The position numbers and the translations under genes were made by a program. A stretch of DNA of 64,000 nt from Faecalibacterium sp. I4-3-84 (GTDB lineage Bacteria > Bacillota > Clostridia > Oscillospirales > Ruminococcaceae). Positions 44,804 to 53,699 of this stretch are shown piece after piece. The notes beneath the pieces were generated by a model. The model searched no databases. It saw only the letters and a program-made list of their open reading frames with translations, and was not told the DNA's origin. Within the stretch, counting starts at the first letter, position 1; each line of letters begins with the position of its first letter. The DNA lies in assembly GCF_023347255.1 (NCBI RefSeq), contig NZ_CP094466.1, positions 1,550,001 to 1,614,000 of the forward strand. The letters run 5' to 3'.

Positions 44804-46171
44804 ATGACAGCAACCAAAACGCCCGCGTTCCATAAGCCGCCGCTGTTCACCCGGCAGCAGCTCATTGCCCTGCTGCTGCCGCTGATTGCAGAGCAGGCGC
44901 TCAGCGTGACCATCGGTCTGGCCGACACGCTGATGGTCTCCTCGGTGGGGGAAGCCGCTGTTTCCGGCGTGAGCCTTGTGGACAGCTTCAACACCCTGAT
45001 GATCCAGATCATGAGCGCCCTTGCCACCGGCGGCGCGGTGGTCACCAGCCAGTACATCGGCCGGCAGGAGCCAAAGGATGCCAAGAATGCAGCGGCGCAG
45101 ATCCTGTTCATCCTGTCCAGCTTCAGCCTGCTGGTGGCCGCCGTTGTGGTGGCGGGCCGCCATGCCATCCTGCGCGGCATCTTCGGCTCCATCGACGTGG
45201 ACGTGATGCGCTATGCCGAGACCTACTTTCTGCTCTCGGCCCTGAGCTACCCCTTCATCGGCCTGTACAACGCCGGTGCGGCCCTGTTCCGGGCGCAGGG
45301 CAACAGCAAGATCAGCATGATGTCCAGCCTTGTAATGAATGTGGTGAACATTGGCGGCAACGCCGTGCTGATCTACGGCTTCAAAATGGGCGTGATGGGT
45401 GCCGCACTGGCCAGCCTTGTGTCCCGCGCCATTGCCTGCGTGGCTGTGCTGTACCTGCTGCAGCGGCCCGCCTGCCCGCTGCGGGTGGACGGCCTGCAGG
45501 CCCTTGCCCCGAAGGCACGGCTCATCCAGCAGATCCTGCGGGTGGGCATCCCTGCCGGTATTGAAAACGGCATGTTCCAGATCGGCAAGCTGTCCGTTTC
45601 CAGCCTGACCTCCACCCTTGGCACCGCCGCCATTGCGGCCAACGCCGTGGCAAACACCACCACCACCTTTTTGAACATCCCGGCCAACGCCGTGGGCATG
45701 GCTGCGCTGACCGTGGTGGGCCAGTGCCTTGGCGCAGGCGAAAAAGATCAGGCCGTGTATTACTCCCGCCGCCTGATGCTGTTTGCCTACTGCGGCGCAT
45801 GGTTCATGAACCTTTCGGCCTTCCTGTTTGCCAACAAATTTGCACTGGGCCTGTTCAACCTCTCGCCGGAAGCCTACGCCATGGCGCTGGAAGTGATGGT
45901 GTGGTTCAACATCGTTTCGCTGTTCATCTGGCCTTCCAGCTTTACCATGCCCAACATCCTGCGTGCGGCAGGCGATGCCCGCTTTACCATGACCGTGAGC
46001 ATCGTGTCCATGTGGGCCTTCCGGGTGGGCTTCTGCTACCTGTGTGTGCTGGCCTTCCACGGCGGCCTGCTGGCCATCTGGATGGGCATGTATCTGGACT
46101 GGGCGTTCCGCTCCCTGTGCTTCTTTGTACGCTTCCTGCGCGGCAAGTGGCTGGAACAGCAGGTCATCTGA
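44804..46171 (+). CDS. MATE-family efflux transporter (third of three)
   Basis: The 455-residue transporter has 12 TM segments. MATE features are LIAEQALSVTIGLADTLMVS in the first helix pair, GAALFRAQGNSKISM in the first half and AANAVANTTTTFLNIPANA opening the second half. GGAGG before 44804 fixes the start; an upstream in-frame ATG at 44774 has none. It is monocistronic, terminated at 46190. The substrate is unknown. It is only distantly related to the other two MATE proteins in the window. Confidence 0.9.
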   Translation: MTATKTPAFHKPPLFTRQQLIALLLPLIAEQALSVTIGLADTLMVSSVGEAAVSGVSLVDSFNTLMIQIMSALATGGAVVTSQYIGRQEPKDAKNAAAQILFILSSFSLLVAAVVVAGRHAILRGIFGSIDVDVMRYAETYFLLSALSYPFIGLYNAGAALFRAQGNSKISMMSSLVMNVVNIGGNAVLIYGFKMGVMGAALASLVSRAIACVAVLYLLQRPACPLRVDGLQALAPKARLIQQILRVGIPAGIENGMFQIGKLSVSSLTSTLGTAAIAANAVANTTTTFLNIPANAVGMAALTVVGQCLGAGEKDQAVYYSRRLMLFAYCGAWFMNLSAFLFANKFALGLFNLSPEAYAMALEVMVWFNIVSLFIWPSSFTMPNILRAAGDARFTMTVSIVSMWAFRVGFCYLCVLAFHGGLLAIWMGMYLDWAFRSLCFFVRFLRGKWLEQQVI

Positions 46172-46189
46172 ATCTTTCCTCTGCATTTT

Positions 46190-46223
46190 ATAAGAGCCTG
46201 CCGCGAAGGCAGGCTCTTTTTTA
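46190..46223 (+). terminator. Terminator of the third MATE gene
   Basis: AAGAGCCTGCC / GGCAGGCTCTTTTTT. Confidence 0.9.
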
Positions 46224-46278
46224 CGCAATACGCACAAATAATTTATTTGTTTTTCAGCAATGTTGTCTGCTTTCGTTC

Positions 46279-46307
46279 TTGTTTTTGTCACATTCCCGGC
46301 GTATAAT
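46279..46307 (+). promoter_or_regulatory. Promoter of the PAP2 gene
   Basis: TTGTTT, 17 bases, TATAAT. Confidence 0.65.
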
Positions 46308-46354
46308 TTCACAGTGCTAAGAGCTTTCACTTCTGCAAAAAGGAGGCTTTTTCA

Positions 46355-47014
46355 ATGAAACGCAGTTGGTTTTCGCGCCATCCGATTTGCTTCATGGCGC
46401 TGTATCTCATACTTTATCTTTCCGCATTCAATTTCCTGAACACCCAGATCCATATGCCGCACATCCTCGTGCACTGCCGGCTGGACGATCTGATTCCCTT
46501 CTGCAAATATGCGGCCATCCCCTATTTTGCATGGTTTCCGTGGATCCCGTTCACCCTGTTCTTCCTTCTGTGGAAGGCACCCCGGGAGGACTTCTGGCGG
46601 CTGTGTATGCCGCTGTTCAGCGGTATGACCATTGCGCTGGCCTGCTACGTGATCCTGCCCACCGGGCTGAATCTGCGCCCCTGCTATGTGCCGGGCACAG
46701 ACATCTTCGCCCGTGCGGTGCGGTTCCTGTACAGCACCGACACACCCATCAATGTCTGCCCGTCCATCCATGTGTTCAACTCGGTCACGCTGATGCTGGC
46801 CTATCACCGCTGCCGCATCTTTGAGCAGCCCCGGTTCCGCTGGATGCGCCCGGCCGCTGATGTGCTGTGCATCTCCATCGTATGCTCCACCATGCTGCTC
46901 AAGCAGCACAGCTGCATCGATGCAGCGCTGGGCGCTTTGCTGGCGCTGGCACTGGATACCGCGTTCAGCCGTATGATGGACACCAACGATCTGCCGCAGA
47001 TGCGCCGCATCTGA
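46355..47014 (+). CDS. PAP2-family membrane phosphatase-like protein
   Basis: A 219-residue membrane protein with about six hydrophobic segments. Reduced PAP2 motifs are present: CPSIHVFNS (the PSxH of motif 2) and STMLLKQHSCIDA (motif 3 with the nucleophile His). Motif 1 (K-x6-R-P) is represented at best by the LPTGLNLRP segment. This form is typical of small inositol-phosphoceramide-synthase-like PAP2 proteins in Firmicutes, which act on lipid phosphates. AGGAGG precedes the ATG. The exact substrate is unknown. Confidence 0.8.
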   Translation: MKRSWFSRHPICFMALYLILYLSAFNFLNTQIHMPHILVHCRLDDLIPFCKYAAIPYFAWFPWIPFTLFFLLWKAPREDFWRLCMPLFSGMTIALACYVILPTGLNLRPCYVPGTDIFARAVRFLYSTDTPINVCPSIHVFNSVTLMLAYHRCRIFEQPRFRWMRPAADVLCISIVCSTMLLKQHSCIDAALGALLALALDTAFSRMMDTNDLPQMRRI

Positions 47015-47022
47015 ATCTCTAT

Positions 47023-47067
47023 AAAAAAGAAATGCGCTGTCATCGGGGGACAGCGCATCTTTTTTTG
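47023..47067. terminator. Bidirectional terminator between PAP2 and gluQRS genes
   Basis: AAAAAAGAAATGCGCTGTC / GACAGCGCATCTTTTTTT between convergent genes. Confidence 0.88.
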
Positions 47068-47068
47068 T

Positions 47069-48049
47069 TCAGAACAGATCCTCCGGCAGGCAGACATCCT
47101 GCTTTGGCACCTTTGCCCAGGAAAAGTCCTTGATCAGGCTTTCCGGTGTGCGGGGCGCAGGCTCCGGCTGCAGGCCGTAGGCGTAGGCAAGCTTGCCCAC
47201 GATCTCCTGCGCGGTATACTTTTCCCGCAGGTTTTCCAGACTCTGGTCGCCGTCGCGCTTGGAGAGCCGCCGCCCATCTGGGGCCAGCAGCAGCGGGCAG
47301 TGGGCAAACCCCGGTGCCTGCAGGCCCAGCAGGCGGTACAAATACAGCTGCCGTGCCGTGGACGAAAGCAGGTCTGCACCGCGCACCACTTCGGTAACGC
47401 CCATGCGGGCATCGTCCACCACCACGGCCAACTGATAGGCGAACACGCCATCCGCCCGGCGCAGGTAGAAGTCACCGCAGTCGTGCAAAAGATTTTCGGT
47501 GTGCAGGCCCATGCAGCCATCCACAAATGTGATGTCCTCGTCCGGCACCATCAGACGGTAGGCAGGGGCCTTCTTTTTGCGTTTTTCCTCAATTTCGGCA
47601 GCGGTCAGGCTGCGGCAGGTGCCCGGATAGACCACGTTGCCGTCCGAGGTATGGGGCGCACTGGCCGCGTGCAGCTGGGCGCGGGAGCAAAAACACGGGT
47701 ACACAAGGCCGCGCTCTTCCAGCTTTTTGTAGCTTGCGGTGTAGATCTCCGCGCACTCACTCTGGTAATAGGGGCCGTTCGGCCCGCCGGTGCTGCCGCC
47801 CTCGTCCCACGCAAGGCCCAGCCAGTCCAGATCCTGTTCCAGCAGGTCAGCATAGATGCGCGGGCAGCGCTCGGCATCCAGATCCTCAATGCGCAGCACG
47901 ATGCGCCCGCCCTGACTTTTTGCGCTGAGCCACGCCAGCAGGCTGCAAGCCAGATTGCCAAGATGCAGCCGCCCGCTGGGGCTGGGTGCAAAGCGGCCGA
48001 TTGGCGGTACAGGCTCTGTTTTTTGCGTAAAAACTGCTTGTTCTTGCAT
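47069..48049 (-). CDS. gluQ: Glutamyl-Q tRNA(Asp) synthetase-like protein
   Basis: A 326-residue homologue of the catalytic half of glutamyl-tRNA synthetase. It has the HIGH-type motif APSPSGRLHLGN, a zinc-binding cluster YPCFCSRAQL with YPGTC, and a KMSKS-type LSKRDGD. It lacks an anticodon-binding domain, which identifies GluQRS, the enzyme that glutamylates queuosine on tRNA-Asp. The start at 48049 is fixed by AAAGGA 6 bases upstream; the frame is open a further 93 codons upstream, but that stretch is repeat R1 DNA. It is monocistronic. Confidence 0.9.
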   Translation of the reverse strand: MQEQAVFTQKTEPVPPIGRFAPSPSGRLHLGNLACSLLAWLSAKSQGGRIVLRIEDLDAERCPRIYADLLEQDLDWLGLAWDEGGSTGGPNGPYYQSECAEIYTASYKKLEERGLVYPCFCSRAQLHAASAPHTSDGNVVYPGTCRSLTAAEIEEKRKKKAPAYRLMVPDEDITFVDGCMGLHTENLLHDCGDFYLRRADGVFAYQLAVVVDDARMGVTEVVRGADLLSSTARQLYLYRLLGLQAPGFAHCPLLLAPDGRRLSKRDGDQSLENLREKYTAQEIVGKLAYAYGLQPEPAPRTPESLIKDFSWAKVPKQDVCLPEDLF

Positions 48050-48084
48050 GTGTATCCTTTCAGCCGCCGGACGATTTAAAATTG

Positions 48085-48290
48085 CCGACGCGTTCGCTTT
48101 GGCAATATCAGCGGAAATATTATTTTTAAATTTGTAACTCCGAAACGACTGCGGTCGTTTCGGAGTTACTTTTTCACGGGAAAAGTCGTAACGGGAAACG
48201 GCATGTTGCTGCTGTCGGCTTATCGCCGTCGCGCAGCGACTATAGATCGGTGGAACACAAAAAATCCTTTCGCTCTGCACAGGAAGCCGC
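48085..48290 (+). repeat. Dispersed palindromic element R1, copy upstream of gluQRS
   Basis: Order of blocks: GGCAATATCAGCGGAAATAT, a hairpin ACTCCGAAACGAC/GTCGTTTCGGAGT, TTTTTCACGGGAAAAGTCGT, GCGGCATG-like, then ATCGGTGGAACACAAAAAAT. The same blocks occur at 52080-52325 with a different hairpin. It occupies the gap 48050-48324. Confidence 0.78.
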
Positions 48291-48324
48291 TTTTTCCCTA
48301 TTATAGTTGCCCGTCCGCCAAAGG

Positions 48325-49872
48325 TCAACAGACCACCCGGCCAAGCCGCCGCTCCACCGCCTGCCGCACCTCCGGCGCGCGGATGCCGTACACGATCTGC
48401 ACATCGCAGCCGCTTTGCACCACACCGCTGCAGGGCAGGGCTTTCAGGGCCTGCTCCTTGACGAAGGCCGGGTCGTTCACCGTGACACGCAGGCGGGTAA
48501 AGCAGTTATCCACCGTGCGGATGTTCTCCCGCCCGCCAAAGGCTGCAATGAGCTTTTCTACTCCCTGCTCGTCCAGCGGCAGGGCCTTTTCCGGCCAGGA
48601 CGGCTCTTCCGGGCGGCGGCCCGGTGTGGGCAGGTCCAGCGCCTTGATGAGCACAGTGAACACCACAAAATACACCGCGATCTGGGCAAGGCCCAGCAGA
48701 TACAGCACCGGGTAGTTCGTGCGGGCCGCACCAGCGGAAAGGTTCATCACAAGCGACCCCAGAAGGTTCGAGGTAAACGCCGTGACTCCGCACAGGTGCA
48801 GCAGCACGATGAAGCTGCCGGAGATGGCTGCGTGCGCCAGCCACAAAACCGGTGCCGAGAAGCAGAACAGAAAATCCAGCGGCTCCGTAATGGAAGCCAG
48901 CGATGCCGTAAAGGCCAGCGGCAGCAGCTGAAGAGCAGTCTTTTTGCGGCTGCCCCGCTGGGCACAGAAGATGAATGCCGCCGCAATGCCAAAGTAGCCG
49001 AAGGTCTTGGTAAAGCCGGTGTACATCCACACGATGCCATCCGAAAACGGCAGGCCGAGGTTATATTCGGTCATCGTGACCACATAGGCACCGGTATAGG
49101 TGATGCTGCCCACCGTGAGCTGACCGCCCAGCTGCGAGAACTGGAACGGCATATACACCAGATGATGCAGCCCTGTAGGGATGAGCAGCCGTTCCAGAAA
49201 GCCGTACAAAAACAACCCGATATTGCCGGAAGCGGCAATGAAGCCGGTGACGGCCGCAATGGCCTTCTGGACAGGCGGCCAGACAAAGCAGGCCCCAAAG
49301 CCCAGCACCGCCGCCAGTGCCGCCATGCAGGCAAAGGACCACCGCACACCGGAGAACACACCGCCCAGAATGCCGCGGTGGGCTTTTTCGCAGGTGCGGT
49401 CATACACAAAGGCGGTGAGCAGGCCCAGCAGAATGCCGCCGAACACGCCGGTATCCACAGTCTGGATGCCCAGCACCATGGTCTGGCCTGCGCTGTACAG
49501 GCCGGTAAGCGCATCCGGCTGCGCCAGCAGGCCCAACTCGGTCAGCGTTACATTGCCCGCTGTCAGGTAGACAAGATAGCTCATCAGGGCGATGAACGCC
49601 GCCTGATGCTTTTCCCGCTTTGCCAGCGCCGCCGCAAGACCGGTGCAGAACAGCACGCTCAGATTTGAAATGACCGCCGTGAGGCATTTGTAAATGATCC
49701 TGCCCGCCAGCTGCACCGGCTCCCACCGCAGAAAGGGCAGCACCCCGGCCAGCGGCGCACTGGTGAGCAGTGCGCCCACCACCAGCAGCAGGCCCGCCGC
49801 CGAAAGATAGCTCAGCGGTGCCAGCATTGCGCGGGAGAACCGCTCCAATGCGGCTGTGATGCGGTGCTTCAT
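48325..49872 (-). CDS. PTS transporter, EIIC and EIIB domains (glucose/maltose type)
   Basis: A 515-residue sugar phosphotransferase permease. The EIIC domain spans about 1-400 with multiple TM segments and the conserved GLHHLVYMPF and SITEPLDF motifs. It is followed by a linker and an EIIB domain with the phosphorylated cysteine in TVDNCFTRLRV. The glucose/maltose/N-acetylglucosamine superfamily is indicated; no EIIA domain is attached, so a separate one must supply phosphate. The start at 49872 follows AAAGGAGGG. No metabolic enzyme is next to it, so the sugar cannot be named. Confidence 0.88.
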   Translation of the reverse strand: MKHRITAALERFSRAMLAPLSYLSAAGLLLVVGALLTSAPLAGVLPFLRWEPVQLAGRIIYKCLTAVISNLSVLFCTGLAAALAKREKHQAAFIALMSYLVYLTAGNVTLTELGLLAQPDALTGLYSAGQTMVLGIQTVDTGVFGGILLGLLTAFVYDRTCEKAHRGILGGVFSGVRWSFACMAALAAVLGFGACFVWPPVQKAIAAVTGFIAASGNIGLFLYGFLERLLIPTGLHHLVYMPFQFSQLGGQLTVGSITYTGAYVVTMTEYNLGLPFSDGIVWMYTGFTKTFGYFGIAAAFIFCAQRGSRKKTALQLLPLAFTASLASITEPLDFLFCFSAPVLWLAHAAISGSFIVLLHLCGVTAFTSNLLGSLVMNLSAGAARTNYPVLYLLGLAQIAVYFVVFTVLIKALDLPTPGRRPEEPSWPEKALPLDEQGVEKLIAAFGGRENIRTVDNCFTRLRVTVNDPAFVKEQALKALPCSGVVQSGCDVQIVYGIRAPEVRQAVERRLGRVVC

Positions 49873-50029
49873 GGGCGTTTCCCTCCTTTCCGGCTGACGT
49901 GGGCAGACACTATACTTGTAGTCAACCGATTTTTGCAAAAAATGTCAAGAATGCAAAGTTCCCAAAAATACATCCCTTCTTTGTGCAGGGTGCATATTTC
50001 CCGCTTGAAATTCGTTCTGCGCTGTCCGA

Positions 50030-50058
50030 TTGACAACCGCCGCGGCAGAACGTATACT
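50030..50058 (+). promoter_or_regulatory. Promoter of the lipoprotein at 50121
   Basis: TTGACA, 17 bases, TATACT. Confidence 0.75.
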
Positions 50059-50120
50059 TAGGGTGTATCGTTTTGAAGTGCTGCGGCCCGGCTGCGGCAC
50101 CGCTCAAGGAGGACATTACT

Positions 50121-50732
50121 ATGAAATTGAGATATACCCGCATCCTCTCGCTGCTGCTCTGCGCAGCGCTGGCCTGCAGCATTCTGGCAGGCTGCGGCGG
50201 CTCAACCGCCAGCAGTTCCGAAGCGCCAGGCTCTGCCAGCAGTTCTGCAAGCTCCGCTGCTTCCGGCGAGGACCTGCCTGATTCCACCACCCGGGCCGAC
50301 ACCTCCGGCCTGAACCCCGGCGATTTTGACGAGAACTCCATCTTCTCCATCACCGGCACCGCTGCCGCCTTTGAGCCTTGTCTGGGCTGGGGGCCGGGTG
50401 TTTCCGGCTGCTCGCTCAAATCGGTGATCGCAGCGGCATCCCTGCTGCAGTGGGCAGAAAACGCCCGCCTTGCCTCCCGCACCCCGGAAGCCGTGCAGGA
50501 AGCTTTCTACAGCTGGTACGACACGCTGGACGCTGATGAGCAGGAAAGCTTTGCCGAGGCCTGGACGATGATCGAGCCGGACGCGCTGAGCCTTTTGAGC
50601 GACAAGGACAGCATGGCTGGCCGCATTGAGGATGCCGGCCTTGACCCGGACACCCTGCCCGGCTGCACCCTGAAGAACTGGCAGGCCCTGCAGACCGTGC
50701 TGGACGACTGCGTGCCCGCAGCGGGCCAGTGA
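50121..50732 (+). CDS. Lipoprotein of unknown function
   Basis: A 203-residue lipoprotein with a signal ending in lipobox LAGC at about residues 20-23, then a Ser/Ala-rich linker (SSSEAPGSASSSASSAAS). The approximately 150-residue alpha-helical mature domain contains FSITGTAAAFEPCLGWGPG and several Trp/acidic motifs. AAGGAGG lies before the ATG at 50121. A promoter and a terminator define it as a single-gene unit. No recognised family. Confidence 0.72.
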   Translation: MKLRYTRILSLLLCAALACSILAGCGGSTASSSEAPGSASSSASSAASGEDLPDSTTRADTSGLNPGDFDENSIFSITGTAAAFEPCLGWGPGVSGCSLKSVIAAASLLQWAENARLASRTPEAVQEAFYSWYDTLDADEQESFAEAWTMIEPDALSLLSDKDSMAGRIEDAGLDPDTLPGCTLKNWQALQTVLDDCVPAAGQ

Positions 50733-50739
50733 ACCCAAC

Positions 50740-50778
50740 ATAAAAAGAAGCTGACCGGGCTGGTCAGCTTCTTTTTGT
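50740..50778 (+). terminator. Terminator of the lipoprotein at 50121
   Basis: AAAAAGAAGCTGACC / GGTCAGCTTCTTTTT. Confidence 0.88.
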
Positions 50779-50810
50779 TTTTGCGGAAAAGGCCGGGGCC
50801 GCCTGCGGCA

Positions 50811-51935
50811 TCAGACCTTCTTCAGCACATACTGGCGGGTGCCCATGCCGATCTTCTCGGCCTGATCCAGCGTGGCCTTCCACTCGATATTGGGGTTGGA
50901 ATCCTTGAAGTTGTCGTGGTGGCAGTTCCAGCCGGGCTTTGCAAGGTTCTGGCCCAGCTGGCTGTTCGGCAGCGGCTGTGCATTCAGGCAGGCATCGGCG
51001 CAGGCCTGATCCAGCGCCACCGGATCAAAGGATGCAAAGATGCCGATATCCGGCAGGATGGGTGCATCGTTCTCGCAGTGGCAGTCGCAGTTGGGGCTGA
51101 TGTCCTGCACCAGAGAAACATGGAAGCAGGGACGGCCTGCGCATACGGCAGCCGCGTACTCGGCCATTTTGCGGTCCAGCATCTCATTGGCGCTGTCGCA
51201 CTGGGAATAGATAGCGTCAAAGTTGCAGGCACCGATGCAGCGGCCGCAGCCCTTGCACTTGGTCTGGTCGATGACGGCCTTGTTGTTTGCATCGTAGGTG
51301 ATGGCATCGGAGCCGCACTCCTTGGCGCAGCGGTGGCAGCCGCGGCACAGGCTCTGCTGCACCTCCGGGTGTCCGGCGGCGTGCTGTATCATCTTGCCTG
51401 CGCGGGAGCCGCAGCCCATGCCGATGTTCTTGAGAGTACCGCCGAAGCCGGTGGATTCGTGGCCCTTGAAATGGGTCAGGCTGATAAAGATATCTGCGTC
51501 CATGATGGCGCGGCCGATCTTTGCCGTCTTGCAGTATTCGCCGTTCGGCACCGGCACCTCTGCCTCATCGGTGCCGCGCAGGCCGTCCGCAATGATGACC
51601 TGACAGCCGGTGGTCATGGGCCAGAAACCGTTCAGCTGGGCACAGGTGAGGTGCTCCAGTGCGTTCTTGCGGCTGCCCGGATACAGGGTGTTGCAGTCGG
51701 TCAGAAACGGCAGACCGCCCTGCTCCTTGCACAGATCGGCCACCACCTTGGCGTAGTTGGGGCGCAGGAATGCCAGATTGCCCAGCTCACCGAAATGCAT
51801 CTTGATGGCAACGAACTTGCCATCCATATCAATATCCTTAATCCCGGCAGCAATGCACACGCGGCGCAGCTTGTCCAGCAGGCTGGTGCCCACGGGACAG
51901 CGGAAATCTGTATAATAGACCTTGGATGCTTCCAT
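50811..51935 (-). CDS. DUF362 protein with two 4Fe-4S clusters
   Basis: A 374-residue protein of the DUF362 type. An N-terminal domain (KMHFGELGNLAFLRPNYAK) is followed by the conserved THFKGHESTGFGGTLKNIG segment. A bacterial ferredoxin insert has CRGCHRCAKEC and CKGCGRCIGAC, two complete 4Fe-4S motifs. Further cysteines (CDCHCE) lie near the C-terminus. The biochemical role of the family is not settled; redox or electron transfer is likely in this anaerobe. GGAGG lies 8 bases before the ATG at 51935, in the same leader context as the aldo/keto reductase gene at 18492. Confidence 0.85.
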   Translation of the reverse strand: MEASKVYYTDFRCPVGTSLLDKLRRVCIAAGIKDIDMDGKFVAIKMHFGELGNLAFLRPNYAKVVADLCKEQGGLPFLTDCNTLYPGSRKNALEHLTCAQLNGFWPMTTGCQVIIADGLRGTDEAEVPVPNGEYCKTAKIGRAIMDADIFISLTHFKGHESTGFGGTLKNIGMGCGSRAGKMIQHAAGHPEVQQSLCRGCHRCAKECGSDAITYDANNKAVIDQTKCKGCGRCIGACNFDAIYSQCDSANEMLDRKMAEYAAAVCAGRPCFHVSLVQDISPNCDCHCENDAPILPDIGIFASFDPVALDQACADACLNAQPLPNSQLGQNLAKPGWNCHHDNFKDSNPNIEWKATLDQAEKIGMGTRQYVLKKV

Positions 51936-52074
51936 AGCAGTTTCCTCCATTTTGTTTGCGCGGCACGCTGCCGCATACTCTCTTGTTTTGTAGTATAGCA
52001 CATCTTTTTGCAAAGAAAAAGTGCAGTCGTAAAGGGCGGTGGGCACACCTCTGTGTCCCACGATCAAAATGGCC

Positions 52075-52330
52075 TCCGCTGATCGCTCTGGCCATATTTA
52101 GCGGAACTATTATTTCATAAGTAAAGAAAGCCGGAAATCTGCGGATTTCCGGCTTTCTATTTTCACAGGAAAGAGTCGTAGCAGTCAGCGGCATCGTGCA
52201 GCGCCGGCTCCCTACGGAAGCGTTCGCGCAGCAGACGGAGCACAAACTTGCCCGCACGGCGCGTCGCGCAAGCGACTCAAAATCGGCGGAACACAAAAAA
52301 TCCTTTAGCGGAGCGGCTTGGATTTTTTGT
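52075..52330 (+). repeat. Dispersed palindromic element R1, copy between DUF362 and uppP
   Basis: Blocks: GGCCATATTTAGCGGAACTA, hairpin AAAGCCGGAAATC/GATTTCCGGCTTT, TTTTCACAGGAAAGAGTCGT, GCGGCATCG, ATCGGCGGAACACAAAAAAT. Aligns with 48085-48290 outside the hairpin. Confidence 0.78.
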
Positions 52331-52615
52331 ATGGAGCCCAACAGCTTTGGGGTCACTAGGGGCGAGCAGCCCCTTTTTCATGGATCCAGCGCGTTGAAAT
52401 CGCTGTGACCTTGCCGCGCTGAACACGCGGCATTTGCTTTGCAAACCGGTCTGCGGCTTAAAAGCCCCACTGGGGCTTTCATGCCCTGCGGGCACCGCCG
52501 TCCTTTCTGGTTCTCTTTTGGCACGCAAAAGAGAACATCCCCGGCGGCGATGCATCTTGCAAAAGGCATGAAACCTTAAACACGCGACTACGCTCTGTGC
52601 GGGAAGCATTCTAAA
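52331..52615. other. Intergenic repeat-like DNA without a gene
   Basis: It contains AAAAGCCCCACTGGGGCTTT (also seen at 63172) and a GTTCTCTTTTGGC/GCAAAAGAGAAC palindrome. Open frames here lack start signals and I do not support any as genes. Confidence 0.6.
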
Positions 52616-53446
52616 TCAGAAGATTGCCGTCGCAGCCGCCACTGCCAGCACGATGATGCCCAGCACGATGCGGTAGGCACCAAAGAACTTGAAATCGTGG
52701 CGCTTGACGTAATCCATCAGGAAGCGGATGGCGGCAAGGCTCATGCCAAAGGCCACCACACAGCCCACTGCCAGCACAGCCACCTCGGTGCCGGTCATCA
52801 CAGAACCGCCGACAACGAACTTGACCACCTTGAGCAGGGATGCGCCCGCCATGACCGGGATGGCCAGATAGAAGGTGAACTCTGCCACACAGGCGCGGGA
52901 CAGGCCCAGCAGCAGGCCGCCCACGATGGTGGCACCGGAGCGGGAGGTGCCCGGAATGATGGCCAGACACTGCCACAGGCCAATGATGATGGCATCGCGG
53001 TAGGTGATCTGCTCCAGCCGGCTCACGTGCGGCGCGGCGCGGCGGTTCTCCACAACAAAGAACAGCGCGCCGTACAGAATGAGCATCGCGGCAACAGTGA
53101 TGTAATTGTAGAAGTGAGCTTCCATCCAGTCGTCCAGCGGGCTGATGATGAGCACCGGGATCGTGGCCGCTACCACCTTGAACCACAGGCTCCACACGCT
53201 GGGCTTGGAAATGACTCTGCCCTGCTTTATGCCAAAGGGCCACAGCTTGCCCCAGAACAGCACCACCACGGCCATGATGGCACCCAGCTGGATGACCACA
53301 CGGAACATGGACATGAACTCTTCGCTTGCGTTGAATTTGATGATCTGTTCCAGCAGGATCATATGACCGGTGGACGAAATGGGAAGCCACTCGGTAATGC
53401 CCTCCACAATGCCCATCAGGATGGCTTTGATGATCTCAAAAAACGT
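52616..53446 (-). CDS. uppP: Undecaprenyl-diphosphatase, apparently starting at ACG
   Basis: A 276-residue membrane phosphatase that recycles undecaprenyl pyrophosphate, the lipid carrier of peptidoglycan synthesis; it also confers bacitracin tolerance. Motifs EGITEWLPISSTGHM and PGTSRSGATI are intact. The first ATG (53416) would delete the conserved first helix and has no ribosome-binding site. Extending upstream gives FFEIIKAILMGIVEGITEWL, the usual UppP N-terminus, preceded by an ACG at 53446 that lies 7 bases after AAGGAGG. No ATG, GTG or TTG exists in frame there, so ACG is the best start. Confidence 0.88.
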   Translation of the reverse strand, partial: TFFEIIKAILMGIVEGITEWLPISSTGHMILLEQIIKFNASEEFMSMFRVVIQLGAIMAVVVLFWGKLWPFGIKQGRVISKPSVWSLWFKVVAATIPVLIISPLDDWMEAHFYNYITVAAMLILYGALFFVVENRRAAPHVSRLEQITYRDAIIIGLWQCLAIIPGTSRSGATIVGGLLLGLSRACVAEFTFYLAIPVMAGASLLKVVKFVVGGSVMTGTEVAVLAVGCVVAFGMSLAAIRFLMDYVKRHDFKFFGAYRIVLGIIVLAVAAATAIF

Positions 53447-53699
53447 AAGTACCCCTCCTTGTGCACAAAGGCACAGTAACTTATTTTCTTCCAGTATACC
53501 ATACTATGTCTCTGCACGCACGCAGAATGCGAAAATTTTTACGCCCGCCGCCACTTTTGCCCTGCAGGCTGTTACTGCGCTGGGAAATGTGTTATACTGA
53601 TGCAAAGACCCTTTTCCTTCTATTTTATCCGCAAATCAAAGCAGCGTTTAAACACCCTTGGTATTTTTGTTGAACTATTCTACAACGAGGTGAATCCAT

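Noticed and set aside
48050-48328. 93-residue N-terminal extension of GluQRS
   Set aside because: The extension is encoded in R1 repeat DNA, and the ATG at 48049 has a good ribosome-binding site just before the conserved enzyme start.
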